Positions 10,260-21,500 of a stretch of 64,000 nt of DNA are shown here, one piece after another (position 1 is the stretch's first letter; the number at the start of each line of letters is the position of its first letter). Source of the DNA: Lytechinus pictus. Taxonomy: Eukaryota; Echinodermata; Echinoidea; Temnopleuroida; Toxopneustidae. Location: assembly GCF_037042905.1 (NCBI RefSeq), contig NC_087262.1:7216001-7280000 (forward strand). Reading direction: 5' to 3'. The position numbers and the translations under genes are program-made. The notes beneath the pieces are model-generated. The model did no database searches. It saw only the letters and a list, made by a program, of their open reading frames with translations, and was not told where the DNA came from.

Positions 10260-11447
10260 CTACTCTTGACCCGGATTGGCCGATCGGTTCCTGGGTAGAG
10301 ATTCGGCCATCATTCCCGACCCCACATCGTTTCCCTCGAGGTTAAGGAAAGAAACCGATGACTTTTTACTTCCCGGTGCGTGACCTTTGGAAAGACACGT
10401 CTTCATTGCCTCGATGAATTCGCATAGCTTGGCCATACTACTGGAGATCATATCCAGTCGGCCTTCATGCCCATCCAGTCGTTCTATCAGATTCCCCATG
10501 CCAATGGGGTTGAACTGGTTGGTTCTTGTACCAGTACATGTAGATTTTGAAAGGGCATTCCCTGTATTGCTCTGCGGACAGTTAGGAATTGGATGAACTT
10601 GGTTTACTATCCGCTTACAGGGATTATCTGCAGGAGCTGCGGCCACTCTTGCAGGCTTTGATCGGCCAAACACAGCATTATGGGAGTGCTGGGCCCAACG
10701 GATGGCCTCAGCTGCTGACTCCACCGACTGGGGTCGGTGATTCAGGGCTTGGTACCCTGCATTGTGATCATGTGCTCCTTGGCACATGCGAAGTACCAGC
10801 TGCTGCTGGAGAAAACTTTCTGGACTACCCGGGAACGCGCGAACCGCAAGATCTTGAAGGCAATCCACCCACTCCTCCAAAGATTCACTGGCCTCCTGTT
10901 TGGCAGCCATTATAAATTCTAATTGGGAGGACTCAGGTAGTTCTGAAAAGTTGAACCGAGCAGCCATCTTCCGGATGGCAACAGTGAAATCCATAGCTGG
11001 ATTCTGTGCGGCGAATCTATCATAGTAAGCAAGAGCTTTACCCTCAAGGCACAAACAAAGATATGCCAAGCTTTCCTGGCCATCCCATTCTTGGTCCGCT
11101 GCCAGAAGTGAGAACTTCCGAAAGAATGGGTCCCATTTTGTATTACCGTCAAAAGAAAGGCCTTTTGGCAATTCCTGGAAGAATATGCCTGCGCGTGAGA
11201 AAAATCTAGCACTTGCTGGTTGATGCATGCGTCCAAAGACTGGGGCACTTGGAGGCACCGTCCGAATATCTGGATAAGACGGTGAATGCCCCGGGTGCGA
11301 AATTATTTTTCCCACCGAGTTCTGGACCAACATATGAATATTCATGACTTGCGTCTTCGGATTGAGAGTACGCATGCGCGTGGACTTTGCCTCGACCAGT
11401 GCCGATCGTAAGCATTCACGTTGCTCAGAATGAATTAGCATCGTCAA
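10260..11447 (-). CDS. Retrotransposon Gag-like capsid protein
   Basis: 395 codons. Residues of about 95-230 look like the retrotransposon gag domain: PKGLSFDGNTKWDPFFRKFS, then a segment containing YLCLCLEGKALAYY and later AVRAFPGSPESFLQQQLVLRMC, the usual order in Ty3/Gypsy capsids. Toward the C-terminus GNLIERLDGHEGRLDMISSS looks like a short coiled coil. No CCHC zinc knuckle is present, unlike many Gypsy Gags. Protease and polymerase frames do not follow, so any packaging of this RNA would depend on other elements. The first ~50 codons lie inside the large inverted duplication, so an inverted copy of the gag start exists at 14520-14682. The start codon choice is uncertain. Confidence 0.75.
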   Translation of the reverse strand: MTMLIHSEQRECLRSALVEAKSTRMRTLNPKTQVMNIHMLVQNSVGKIISHPGHSPSYPDIRTVPPSAPVFGRMHQPASARFFSRAGIFFQELPKGLSFDGNTKWDPFFRKFSLLAADQEWDGQESLAYLCLCLEGKALAYYDRFAAQNPAMDFTVAIRKMAARFNFSELPESSQLEFIMAAKQEASESLEEWVDCLQDLAVRAFPGSPESFLQQQLVLRMCQGAHDHNAGYQALNHRPQSVESAAEAIRWAQHSHNAVFGRSKPARVAAAPADNPCKRIVNQVHPIPNCPQSNTGNALSKSTCTGTRTNQFNPIGMGNLIERLDGHEGRLDMISSSMAKLCEFIEAMKTCLSKGHAPGSKKSSVSFLNLEGNDVGSGMMAESLPRNRSANPGQE

Positions 11448-11848
11448 ATTACCGGTACCCTTACATAGTTACATAGGCCTTATAGGCTTAGATCTATATA
11501 TATATATACATCCAATTCTTAAACACTTATCAAACTAGCTGCCATTAATGGCAAGACATGTGCTAGGGTAGGGCTAGCTTAGGCTAGCGCATTAACTTTA
11601 CCTCAAATCTGGACCTGTGTAATGCCTAATACTATTAGGAATAGCCGACTAATGCCATGGTTAACTTCGAACTTGTTAATTCCGAACTTTACGTTTGATT
11701 AGGTTTGGACCAATATTAGCTTATTTACCATGGTTTAATATGTCTAGTCCGTATACAGAACCAGTCCTAGGTCTAAAATAAATATCTTAGTTCTAGTCTA
11801 GTCTCTAGATCTAGACTCTGATCTACGCGCTATCAGCATGGAACCATG

Positions 11849-12446
11849 CACTAGTGTACCAAAGGGGGGGGGGGGCAGACTGCCCCCCCCCCCGACGAGT
11901 CACAACTGATCCAGGGGACGTGCCCCCCCTTGAGAAGCCAAATTAATAATTTGTAATGTCAAAATGCAACGAAAAAAGACGTATGTCCCCTCTTTTGAAC
12001 GTCAAGATCTTTTTTTTTTCTTGTCAACTTTTTTTCAGCTACGAAATCCTTAATTTTGGGTGAAGACGGGGATCAAGATCACTGACGTTAATTTGTGCCT
12101 GACGTTAGAATACGTTCCATGCACGCACTGGTGTACCTAGGATTTTCCAAAAGGGGGCCAATATTTTAGAGGATATTTCGTCCGCGAAAAAATGTGGCAA
12201 GCCCCTCCCCCCCCAAAAAAAAGGGTCTTCACCCCAAATTATGGATTTCTTAGCTGAAAAAAAAAATTGACAAGCAAAAAAAAAAAGAAAAAAAGATCTT
12301 CACGTTCAAAAAAGGGGACATACGTCTATTTCATTGCATTTTTACATTACAAATTATTAATTTGGCTTCTCAAAGGGGGCACGTCCCCTGAATCAGTTGT
12401 GACTCGTCAGAGGGACAGTCTCCCCCCCCCCCTTGGTACACTAGTG
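11849..12446. mobile_element. Foldback MITE at the palindrome centre
   Basis: It begins CACTAGTGTACCAAAGGGGG and ends with the complement. Inside are the phrases seen in other MITEs here (CTAGGATTTTCCAAAAGGGG near 12138, G- and C-runs, TTGACAAGC). The poly-G/poly-C pair at 11864-11891 would itself form a hairpin. Confidence 0.6.
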
Positions 12447-12653
12447 GTTCCATGCTGATACAGCGTAGATCAGAGTCTTGATATAGAGACAAGACTAGAA
12501 CTAAGATAAATTTTTTTTAGATCTAGGACTGGTTTTGTATACGGACTAGACATATTAAACCATGGCAAATAAGCTAATATTTGTCTAAACCTAATTAAAC
12601 GTGAAGTTCGGAATTAACCAGTTCGAAGTTAACCATGGCATTAGTCGGCTATT

Positions 12654-14330
12654 CAGTGTTGTAGTCAAGGCTCAAACCTCCAAGGCCAAGGCTTTAATAC
12701 CCAAGGTCAAGGCTTCAATACCAAAGGCCAAGGCCAAGGCATGGAAACCCAAGGCCAAGGCCTGAAAACCTCAAGGCCAAGGCATTTCAAACTTACGATA
12801 TACAGAACAATGAACTAACAATACTTAGGCGGCAGACATCACACATGGTAAAATGTATGTGAGCGAGGGGACGGAGCGAGAAAAAAAATTAACCTTTGTA
12901 CATTTAAAACAAAAATAATTTCATGATAGAGACATATTAAAATAATGATATAGTTACCTGTGTACACATAATCCATAATTTTTCTATAAGCGATTTACAT
13001 TGCAATAATTATTATTACCACGGTCATCTGATCCTGGCATTCTCAACGTATGTTTTTCTCCACTCCCAGGGACAGGGGCAGCAGAAAATTATTATGGGGG
13101 GGGGGGGGGGGTCATCGCCAAAAAGGCACCCATTTATCCAAATTAGGTTTTTTTGTGCAAACAGATACATGTATTTTCAAAATGAGATTATGAATATTAA
13201 TACACATGATTATTAATACTTATTGATTATTAAATTATTTTTTGTTAATTATTATTTCTTGAAACCATATTGACACAAAAACAAATACGTTGTTTATTTC
13301 CTTGAAACTGTAGAGAAATGAGATTCAATGTTGAACGATATATGATTAAAAAGAAGTAAAAAATTTTTCCCCTTTGTTTTGTCAATCTGACCCAAAACAA
13401 ATATAAAATTTAGAAGAGAGATAGAGAGAAGAAGAAGTCCCACCACCAAGAATAAACTTAGACAAGGGGGGAAAGGAAAAGGAAAAGATGGAGTAAATGT
13501 GATATTATTTTTTAAACAATCTATTGCAAAATTAGCTTTTCTTATAGAAAGAGGGGGACAAATTTTGTTCACTCGCTCGCTTCAATCGCTTACTTCTTTT
13601 TTTTGACAGAAATTTTGCTCTATATATGCCATGCTTGGCCCCTCAAAGTTTCTGGCTCATCATGCCATTGACATAACCCATTTGGATATGACAAAATTGG
13701 AGACTGTGTTCAAGTTTACCAAATCTTTTCAGAATATCATTAAGACTTAAAACATTCTTGTTGGCCAAAGAAAATAATACAAGGAAAATCCTAATGGAAT
13801 AGAAATCAACCTTGTTATCGTTCTTTAGAGTTAGCTATGTTTAAAGTATGAAAATTGTTGTCAAAATTGCAGTCAGATGTAAAAATTATTCTTGTCATCA
13901 AAGCACTATTATCTTGATCATGACCATTATTATTTACTGTCATTATCATCATATGATTACAACACATTACCAATACATAATGCTATTTTTCACAACTGAT
14001 GTATTCTTTGTTTGAATTTCATGATAATGGTGACAATTACAATTGATGACACTGCTAGTACACTTACTACTGCTGATGCTACTGTTACCGGTGATTGGTA
14101 GTATTGACCATTAGTGTTATTAAATTAAAAAAAAAAAAAAACAATTGAAACATAATTACTTATTTAAAACAAATGAAAGTACAAAATACAAAATGCCTTG
14201 AAAAAGCCTTGAAAATGCCTTAAAATTTCAAGGCTCAAAATCCTCAAGGCCAAGGCTTTGAAAAAGGAGCTAGGCGCTAGCATTAAGGCACCTTAAGGCC
14301 AAGGCCGAGCATTAAGGCACTACAACACTG
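12654..14330. mobile_element. hAT-like insertion with CAGTGTTGTAG termini
   Basis: 1,677 bp bounded by CAGTGTTGTAGT and CTACAACACTG, inserted into the right palindrome arm, as the uninterrupted left arm shows. Both sub-ends carry many AAGGCCAAGGC repeats (12667-12785 and 14170-14325). No transposase ORF is visible. It contains a G-run at 13096-13111 and a GCGAGCG-type segment at 12850-12885 and 13555-13600. The target duplication is not clear. Confidence 0.75.
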
Positions 14331-14633
14331 ATTAGTAATAGGCAGTAATTAGACAGGTCCAGATTTGAGGTAAAGTTAATGCGCTAGCCTAAGCTAGCCC
14401 TACCCTAGCACATGTCTTGCCATTAATGGCAGCTAGTTTGATAAGTGTTTAAGAATTGGATATATATATATATATAGATCTAAGCCTATAAGACCTATGT
14501 AACTATGTAAGGGTACCGTTAATTTGACGATGCTAATTCATTCTGAGCAACGTGAATGCTTACGATCGGCACTGGTCGAGGCAAAGTCCACGCGCATGCG
14601 TACTCTCAATCCGAAGACGCAAGTCATGAATAT

Positions 14634-15099
14634 TCATATGTCGGTCCAGAACTCTGTGGGAAAAATAATTTCGCGCCCCGCGTTAGCATAGTGGGGGAGA
14701 TCTTCCACCGGAGGAAGATCAGGCCTCTCATTCCGAGGTACGGACGAACTCTCCGTGGATCCGAAGTTGTCACCTGAAAAGGCACTGTCCCGAGTCAGGA
14801 AGGAGCTCAACATTGCGCTGGCCCGTAAAGCATCACCAGCTAGGGCACTGTTGAAACTTGATATATAGCCTACAACCTCTTGTATCATTAGGAGGTGAGT
14901 GTAAGTCAAATGGAAGTGCCTGCTGATTGGAGGATCCACTAAGAGTATTAACTACCACCGGATCAGGTTCCGGGATAGTTCGAAACCCTGCCGAACTTTC
15001 AGCCGGTTTAGGCGGAGTGGCTCCGCTCGTAGCTGTGGTCGGCACAGCCGGAATGGAAAAATCAAACCTTCTCACCTGGACATTTCCCAGGCTTGGCAC
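14634..15099 (-). pseudogene. Degenerate Pro/Ser-rich reading frames in the LTR-element 5' region
   Basis: Two overlapping minus-strand frames (15099-14833 and 14939-14634) are each open for about 90-100 codons and read like one coding sequence broken by a frameshift near 14900: a Pro/Ser/Thr-rich part followed by an Ala-rich helical part (ALAGDALRASAMLSSFL). They lie upstream of gag in element orientation. No domain is recognised. They may be a remnant of an older gag-like ORF. Confidence 0.35.
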
Positions 15100-15409
15100 A
15101 GACGCAAATAGGTCTGGGGTAATTACCCCATCATGCGCCGGGTTTCCGCAATGACCGCGAGACCCGCTGTAGTCATACCGGGCACGGTCGCTAGCTCCAA
15201 AAGAGAGCAGGAATTAATCGGTATATGGCCCGATTGAGCCATGTTGTGGGCAACTGCAAAGCCCACCGAATTTACCCAAAGAAAAGTCAATTAACAGTGA
15301 TCACTGCAAAGTCAACCGAATTTACCCCCCCAAAAAATCAATTAACAGTAACCACTATTGTTGGAGCAGAAGGTACACCAATGCCTGAATCACCTCCTGC
15401 CTATTAAGA

Positions 15410-16690
15410 ACTCCAGCACGGTATGCGTGTAACAAAATCCTTAATATCCTTAACCTGCCCTGTATTTCAATCAAAAACTGGTGGTTAAAATTATCATTCA
15501 TTTAAAGCAATTAGATAAGTTTGCAGGTTTAATTTGCTATCTATAAAATTCCAAACTTTAACAAGTTAATCGGGTTCTGATACCCGACAATAAATTACCG
15601 GTTCTTTGGCCGTAAACAGAGGGCTCAAACCGTGAATGAGTTACCCCTCTGATATACAAAAACTCTTGATTGAATTCCCCCAAATTATTAAACAGCAAAT
15701 TCAATATGTCCAATGAATAATCCAAAAGTCTTGGGCCTAGACTAGCAAACTGTAATGTGAAATATTAATACCGAAAAGAAACTAGTTCAGCACTGTAACT
15801 ATTTTGTACAAGTAATTGAAGTAATATCCCAATTGATGAAACAATATTCTAATTTAAACCGAATTAATAATTGTTCCAATTATTAATCCCCAAGCCTAAC
15901 TCAAGGCAACACTGGCCAAATATACTGTTCGGTCTGCCAGTTAATTCAATTGATGTCGCTATGCGTAGGTTGAACACAATTAGTAATAATTCAATTAACA
16001 AAACAATTGTTAATAAATCACCAAGCCTTTATCAAGGCTAACACTGGCCTGATTTAATGTTTGGCTTGCCAGTAGATCTAAAATATGCGTAGGTAAGTTT
16101 AACGTGATTATTCTGATCAAAATATTTTTATTTATGCGATAATTGCCGTCGCAGCTTTGCACAAGACTAGCCGACGCGCAACTTCCGTAAGTTAGTTTCA
16201 CCCAATCATACACACAGTCACCTATAATAAAACACACCGCAAAATAACAGGAGAGCCTAAATAAAAACTAACACCCTAAATTAGGATCTAACTATAGACC
16301 CGGCAGATCAAATTATTCCAAAGAATAACTGTCAAAATACTGACAAAGGTTAACCGCTTCAGTAGTAGGTTGCTCCTGGCCACACCGTCCGACGGGAACG
16401 CAACCTAAAATTTTAGCCACCGAAAAATAATCAGTGAAACAGCAATAACTCCGCAAGCCTCAGTCCAGCCTAAACCACTTCTCGGTCCCAACCCATCGGA
16501 AGTAATTCCAACCACTGCCAAGCCACGGAGTCACGCAAGAAACACCGATAATTCCTTCCGATAAAGGCAATGTCAATATTCTATAAATAATTCCTTGGTT
16601 TATCCAGATCCAAATGTAGACCAGTATAGATTGTATTAAAATAATGATTAATAAATTCTGAAACCAAGACTACACAAACACACTAGTTCA
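15410..16690. other. LTR-element interior, no gene seen
   Basis: AT-rich sequence with frequent stops. The phrase CAAGCCT..ATCAAGGC.AACACTGGCC occurs at about 15891-15916 and 16021-16048, suggesting an internal duplication of roughly 130 bp. Nothing else is recognised. Confidence 0.5.
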
Positions 16691-16692
16691 AC

Positions 16693-16870
16693 TGGGCGTT
16701 GTGGCGTGCGCCTGTAATCCAAGCTATGCGGGGAAGTTGCAAATTGATGCAGAGGTTCGAGCCCTGGTCACGTCTTTCGGATGGTGACGTTAAAGGTCGG
16801 TCCCAGACGTAAATAATCATATCTGATTGATACACGTCTGACAAAACTCAAATACACACACACACACATT
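16693..16870 (+). mobile_element. SINE with 7SL-RNA-like head
   Basis: The head GGGCGTTGTGGCGTGCGCCT, then GTAATCCAAGCTATGCGGGG, aligns well with the Alu domain of 7SL RNA (conserved GGGC, GTGGC, GCCTGTAATCC, AGCTA, CGGG), and AGGTTCGAGCCCTGG lies where 7SL and Alu have their B-box. The body (CGTCTTTCGGATGGTGACGT) resembles invertebrate SINE tails, and the 3' end is (CA)n at 16854-16868. It sits inside the LTR element. A tRNA origin is possible but the first 40 bases look more like 7SL. Confidence 0.5.
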
Positions 16871-16879
16871 CAATCACTA

Positions 16880-17551
16880 CGCAAACACACTTTGATTAAT
16901 TTAAGTAGCCCAATAATGATCTTTAAAAACCCTAATCAGTACTTAAATTAAATATTTAAATCCCAATTAATAAATGATCAGTGTCTGTGGTGGAGACTAA
17001 GCCCGAAAACCTTGGTCACCGATTCCAGTATCGGTCTAACCTGAATGAATTCAAGTCACCGCAATAAATCTAAAATTATAAAAAGCAATATTAATTTCCA
17101 AGATTTGTATTTCAAAATGCTTGAGTTGATGACGATAGTCTCCCCCTCCCCTCCCCTAAATTGAAAGGAGATATCCACAGTCAAAAACTATCAAACACAT
17201 CCACAAAATCCACTAAAATCACTGCAATCCTCAATAAACTAAGACTAAGGCTCTGTAAAATCTAGATTCTAAACTGTAAGATTAGAAATACAATAATATC
17301 AATCACAAGAAAAGAATCTGAAAATAAAAACCTCAAAACTTACTCTAAACACCACCCCGAGAGGTCTCCAATGCCGGCAAGTCCAGATCAAAGGTCCAGA
17401 TGCCCTCGGTTGAACGGCCCGCGCGGATCCCAACCGCACGGCGCAATCCTCCCTGTAACCAGCCTACTTGCAGTGATGCAATGAAGCACTCAAAACCCAA
17501 TGTGGGTCCCCGAAAATGATTGCAAAATTACGGTTTGTCCATGACGCCTAT
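16880..17551. other. LTR-element 5' internal region, no gene seen
   Basis: Sequence just inside the 5' LTR (minus orientation). No convincing primer-binding site was recognised next to 17551. Confidence 0.45.
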
Positions 17552-17775
17552 AAAGCAGCTGGGGTCAATCAATGAACACCACTGCTCGATGATTAGAATT
17601 ATATAAATAAAAAGGGATGGAATCGACAAACTCACCAGGCAAAATATGACTTCTTAGGAGCGTTGTCCAAGTTCAAGTTCTGCCAGTCAGCCATAACAGT
17701 CAAATCCACCGCAGCATGGTCGGTGACGTCACAATATAGATTGGGGGAGGGGTAGGGAAATAGCTCGCTGCTACA
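17552..17775 (-). repeat. LTR (5' end of element)
   Basis: 224-bp partner of 8743-8966. It is followed by ATGTCTTACGTAGG, which continues the interrupted MITE. Confidence 0.85.
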
Positions 17776-18304
17776 TGTCTTACGTAGGCATGATCTTCTT
17801 CAATTCAATTCAATTCAATTTATTTTCATTCTTCAACATAATACAAATAATTACATGATAAATCAATTCAATTCAAATAAAAGCATGAACAAAATTCAAC
17901 ATTGAATAAATAATATACATATTCAATAAGTGATTCAAATATAAATTAACATGCATGTCAAATTTATATCAATATAATCAATATAATTAAATATAATTAA
18001 ATCAATATAATCATATATTATGAGAAGAATGGAGGGGTCCACTGAAAAGCAAAGCTTGTAAAATGTGAACCCCTCAAAAAGTTAGGATAGAAAAAATATT
18101 AAAATATACGTAAAGGAATACATGAAGATAACGAAAGGGGCAAAAAAAAATCTTATATACAGGATTGTGAAATTCAGAGACAAAAGACAATACACGACAC
18201 AACACAACACAGGACGGTACATGAGGGTGGACAATAGTACGATGACAACTGCCTAGAATATAGAAAGAAAAATTTAGATAGGGAGAGGGATGCAAAGCTA
18301 ATCT

Positions 18305-18440
18305 GCTGCATATATATTATGTCTACACATACATACACATCATGTACATATATATACACATATATATATATATATACATACAAATACACACATACACACG
18401 CACACCTACACACACACATACATACGGACATACACACATA
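18305..18440. repeat. TA/CA dinucleotide tract in LINE 3'UTR
   Basis: Alternating CACATA and TATATA units. The Cys/Val/Tyr-rich frames over it are artefacts. Confidence 0.85.
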
Positions 18441-18592
18441 CACATATACAATATAAAAAGTAGAATATAATGTATAGACAAGCTATAACTTTTGTATGTC
18501 TAATTGGAAAAAATATGTCATGTTCTGTATAAACATAGATAATAGACTAGCAATAAGGCAAAATTTTAGTTTAGAATAATAAAGATAATTCA

Positions 18593-21500
18593 TTAAGACT
18601 TTAGGAGCATAAGTTTTAGTTTGTTTTTAAAGGACAGTAAAGAACGGGCGTCTTTAATCTCATCGTCAAGGGAATTCCAAAATCTTGGACCTGTATATAA
18701 GTAAGTATTTTGTGCTAGAAGCGTTCTAAGAAGGGGCAAGTGATATTCATTTGACTGCCTGGTGGGATAGTTATGGAGGGATTGATTTCGGGGAAACATG
18801 GAATCAAATATGCGTGGCAACGAATTATTTTTATATTTAAACATGAATTGACCTAATTGAAACAAATATAAATTTTTTATTTTCATGATTTTATGTTTCA
18901 GAAACAATGGATCTGTATGAGAACGAAATGGTGCATTACATATAATTCGGAGTGTTTTCTTTTGTAAAATTAATATTTTGTCCAATAAAGAATTGTGGGT
19001 ATTACCCCAAGCTAATATTCCATAATTAAGGTAAGGTAAAATCAAAGAGGAGTATAACATGAGTAATGTGACGGAAGGAAAAGAGTGTTTTAACTTATTA
19101 ATTACACCAATATTACGAGATAATATTTTGCTCACATTAAGAACGTGGGGTTTCCAAGAAAGTTTATCATCAACTATAATTCCTAAAAATTTAATTTGGG
19201 AAACACATTGTAAAGGTGTATCATCAAAGATGATGTCAGAAGGTAAAGATTCAATAGAATTACTAAATATCATATATTTGGTTTTGTTTAAATTAAGAGA
19301 TAGTTTATTGGCACGTATCCATTGAGTCAAATTTAGCAATTCCAAATTCATAATCTGAACTAGGGTGTGAGGGTTTTTGTGAGCAAAAAATACATTGGAA
19401 TCATCTGCAAAAAGAATAAACGAAAGAATGTCAGATGATCTGTGAAAATCGTTAATGTAAATAATGAATAAAAGAGGCCCTAATATACTACCTTGTGGGA
19501 CACCACAATTAATGTCATGTTGATCAGAAATGTGATTATTTAAATAAACATATTGTTTTCTTTCTTTAAGGTAATTCCTGAACCACTCCAAGGCAATTCC
19601 ACGTATTCCATAATGATAAAGTTTGTAAAGTAAAATGTCATGGTTAATAGTGTCGAATGCCTTGGAGAAGTCCAGGAATATACCAATTAGATGCGAATGA
19701 TCATCCAAAGAATGGGCTACTTTATGCACAAAATTTAAAAGAGCGTGGATAGTGCTATGTTTTTGTCTAAAACCAAATTGAAAGTTAGTAAATATATCAT
19801 TGACTTTAAAAAATTTAGTTGTTCTAATAAAAATTAATCTTTCTAAAATCTTAGAAAGAGAAGAGAGTAAAGATATAGGACGGTAATTACCAGCATCAAG
19901 CTCGTCTCCCTTTTTAAATAAGGGAATAACTTTCGCAATTTTCATTTGCTTAGGAAAAATACCACTTAAAATAGATTTATTTAATATATGTGTCAAGGGC
20001 TCAACAATAGACGAAATGGTACCTTTTAATATAAAATGACTTATGTCATCATGACCAGCACTGTGTTTATTATTTAAGGAGGAAACAATATCGGTCACTT
20101 CATAAATAGTAGTCGGATAGAAGAAAATGGAATTGGCATTAGGTTGTCCCAAGAATTTAGAAAAATGCTTGTTAGATTGTGGAATTTTTTGTGCCAGATT
20201 TTCCCCTATGGTAGAAAAGTATGAATTTAAAACATTGGCGATTTCTGTGGGATCTTCAATATTCCGATTATTAAATCTTATTTTAGTAATATTTGATTTC
20301 TTTTTTGAAATATTCAGGGCTTGCTTAATAACTTTCCATGTGTTTTTCATGTCATGTTTATATTGTTCTAATTGAATTGAGTAATATTTCTTTTTTTCTG
20401 CACGCAAGATTTTTATTAATGTATTTTTATAAGAAGTATACTTAATTTTTGAATGTTCATTCTTTTTTATTTTGAATTTATAGTACAGTCGGTTTTTTTT
20501 ATTAATTGAGCGCAAGAGGGAGTTAGAAATCCATGGAAGTCTGGGTGATGTTTTATAATTAACTCGATTATCATTCTTTTTAGGAATATGATCATCTAGA
20601 TGTTTTTTAAATATACTTAAAAAATTGCCTAAGGATAGATCGACATCGTCAGTGTTATAAACACTAGACCAATCAACTCTATCTAAACTGACACCAAGAC
20701 TAGCTAAGTTTTCTGGGGTGGCCCTACGTCTTGCTGGTAAGGGATATACTTTATTTAAGGAACAATTAAGATTAAAAAATGACATAATTGGATAATGATC
20801 AGTAATATCAGAAAGGACTATTAAGGATTCTGGGGGTGGTAATGAGTTACACAGTATATTGTCAAGGAGAGTGGCTGAGTGATTGCTAACACGCGTAGGT
20901 TTAGAAATTAATGGCAAGAACGAGGCTGAGTAAAGTGTTTCAAGAAAGTCATGTGATAAATTGTTACTAGCATGTTTTAATAGATCGATATTAAAATCGC
21001 CCATTACAAATACATCTTTGTTAATAAAATTAACGTTACTCAGAATAGATGTTATAAATTGAAAGAAATCATTATTATTTGAGTTTGGGGGTCTATAAAT
21101 AATTCCAACTATTATATTTTTGCTATGAGGAATAGAAATTTCAACAAATAATGACTCAATAAATTCATTCATAAAATTAAGTTCGTTTAGGGCAGTGAAT
21201 TCAAAATTATTGGAAAGATAAAGTGCTACGCCCCCACCCGACTTTTTTGATCTGTTATTAACAATAAAATCATATCCATTTAATGCATAAGGTAAATTTG
21301 TGTCAGTTGTAAGCCAAGTTTCGGTCAAGCCAATAACTGAAAAAGAATGTTTATTATGGTTGTCTAAAAGAATCTGAAGGTCTTCAAAATGTTTACTTAT
21401 GCTTCTGATATTCATATGCAGTAAGGAAAATGAGTTTTTAGAAATTTTTTTTGTTACTTCTTTTAATTGTAATTGGGTTATATATTTCGAGGAGGGAATT

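Larger units (their letters stand above)
11295..14682. repeat. Large interrupted palindrome (inverted duplication)
   Basis: The left arm 11295-12070 matches, in reverse complement, 12215-12653 followed by 14331-14682. The arms carry the gag start and its upstream region. Divergence between the arms (substitutions and small indels) shows this is not a simple assembly mirror. The right arm is split by the insertion 12654-14330. The centre (12071-12214) is unpaired. Confidence 0.85.
8743..17775 (-). mobile_element. LTR retrotransposon, gag-only, internally rearranged
   Basis: Two direct repeats of 224 bp (8743-8966 and 17552-17775) flank about 8.6 kb. The string ACATGTCT occurs at both outer borders (8735-8742 and 17773-17780), giving a duplication of about 5 bp. 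In minus orientation the LTR begins TGTAGCAGCG, and a G-rich polypurine tract (8967-8980) precedes the 3' LTR, agreeing with minus-strand gag. No reverse transcriptase, integrase or protease frame was found, so it is nonautonomous. It contains a large inverted duplication, a MITE, a hAT-like insertion and a SINE. Confidence 0.8.

Noticed and set aside
9736..11447. A cellular gene derived from domesticated gag
   Set aside because: The frame sits between matching LTRs with a target duplication and is flanked by decayed element sequence; no sign of host exons.
11295..14682. Assembly artefact as the cause of the palindrome
   Set aside because: The arms differ at many positions and one carries a 1.7-kb insertion, so they are old, real copies.
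19059..20375. Plus-strand frames opposite LINE ORF2
   Set aside because: Shadows of the 1,026-codon minus-strand frame.
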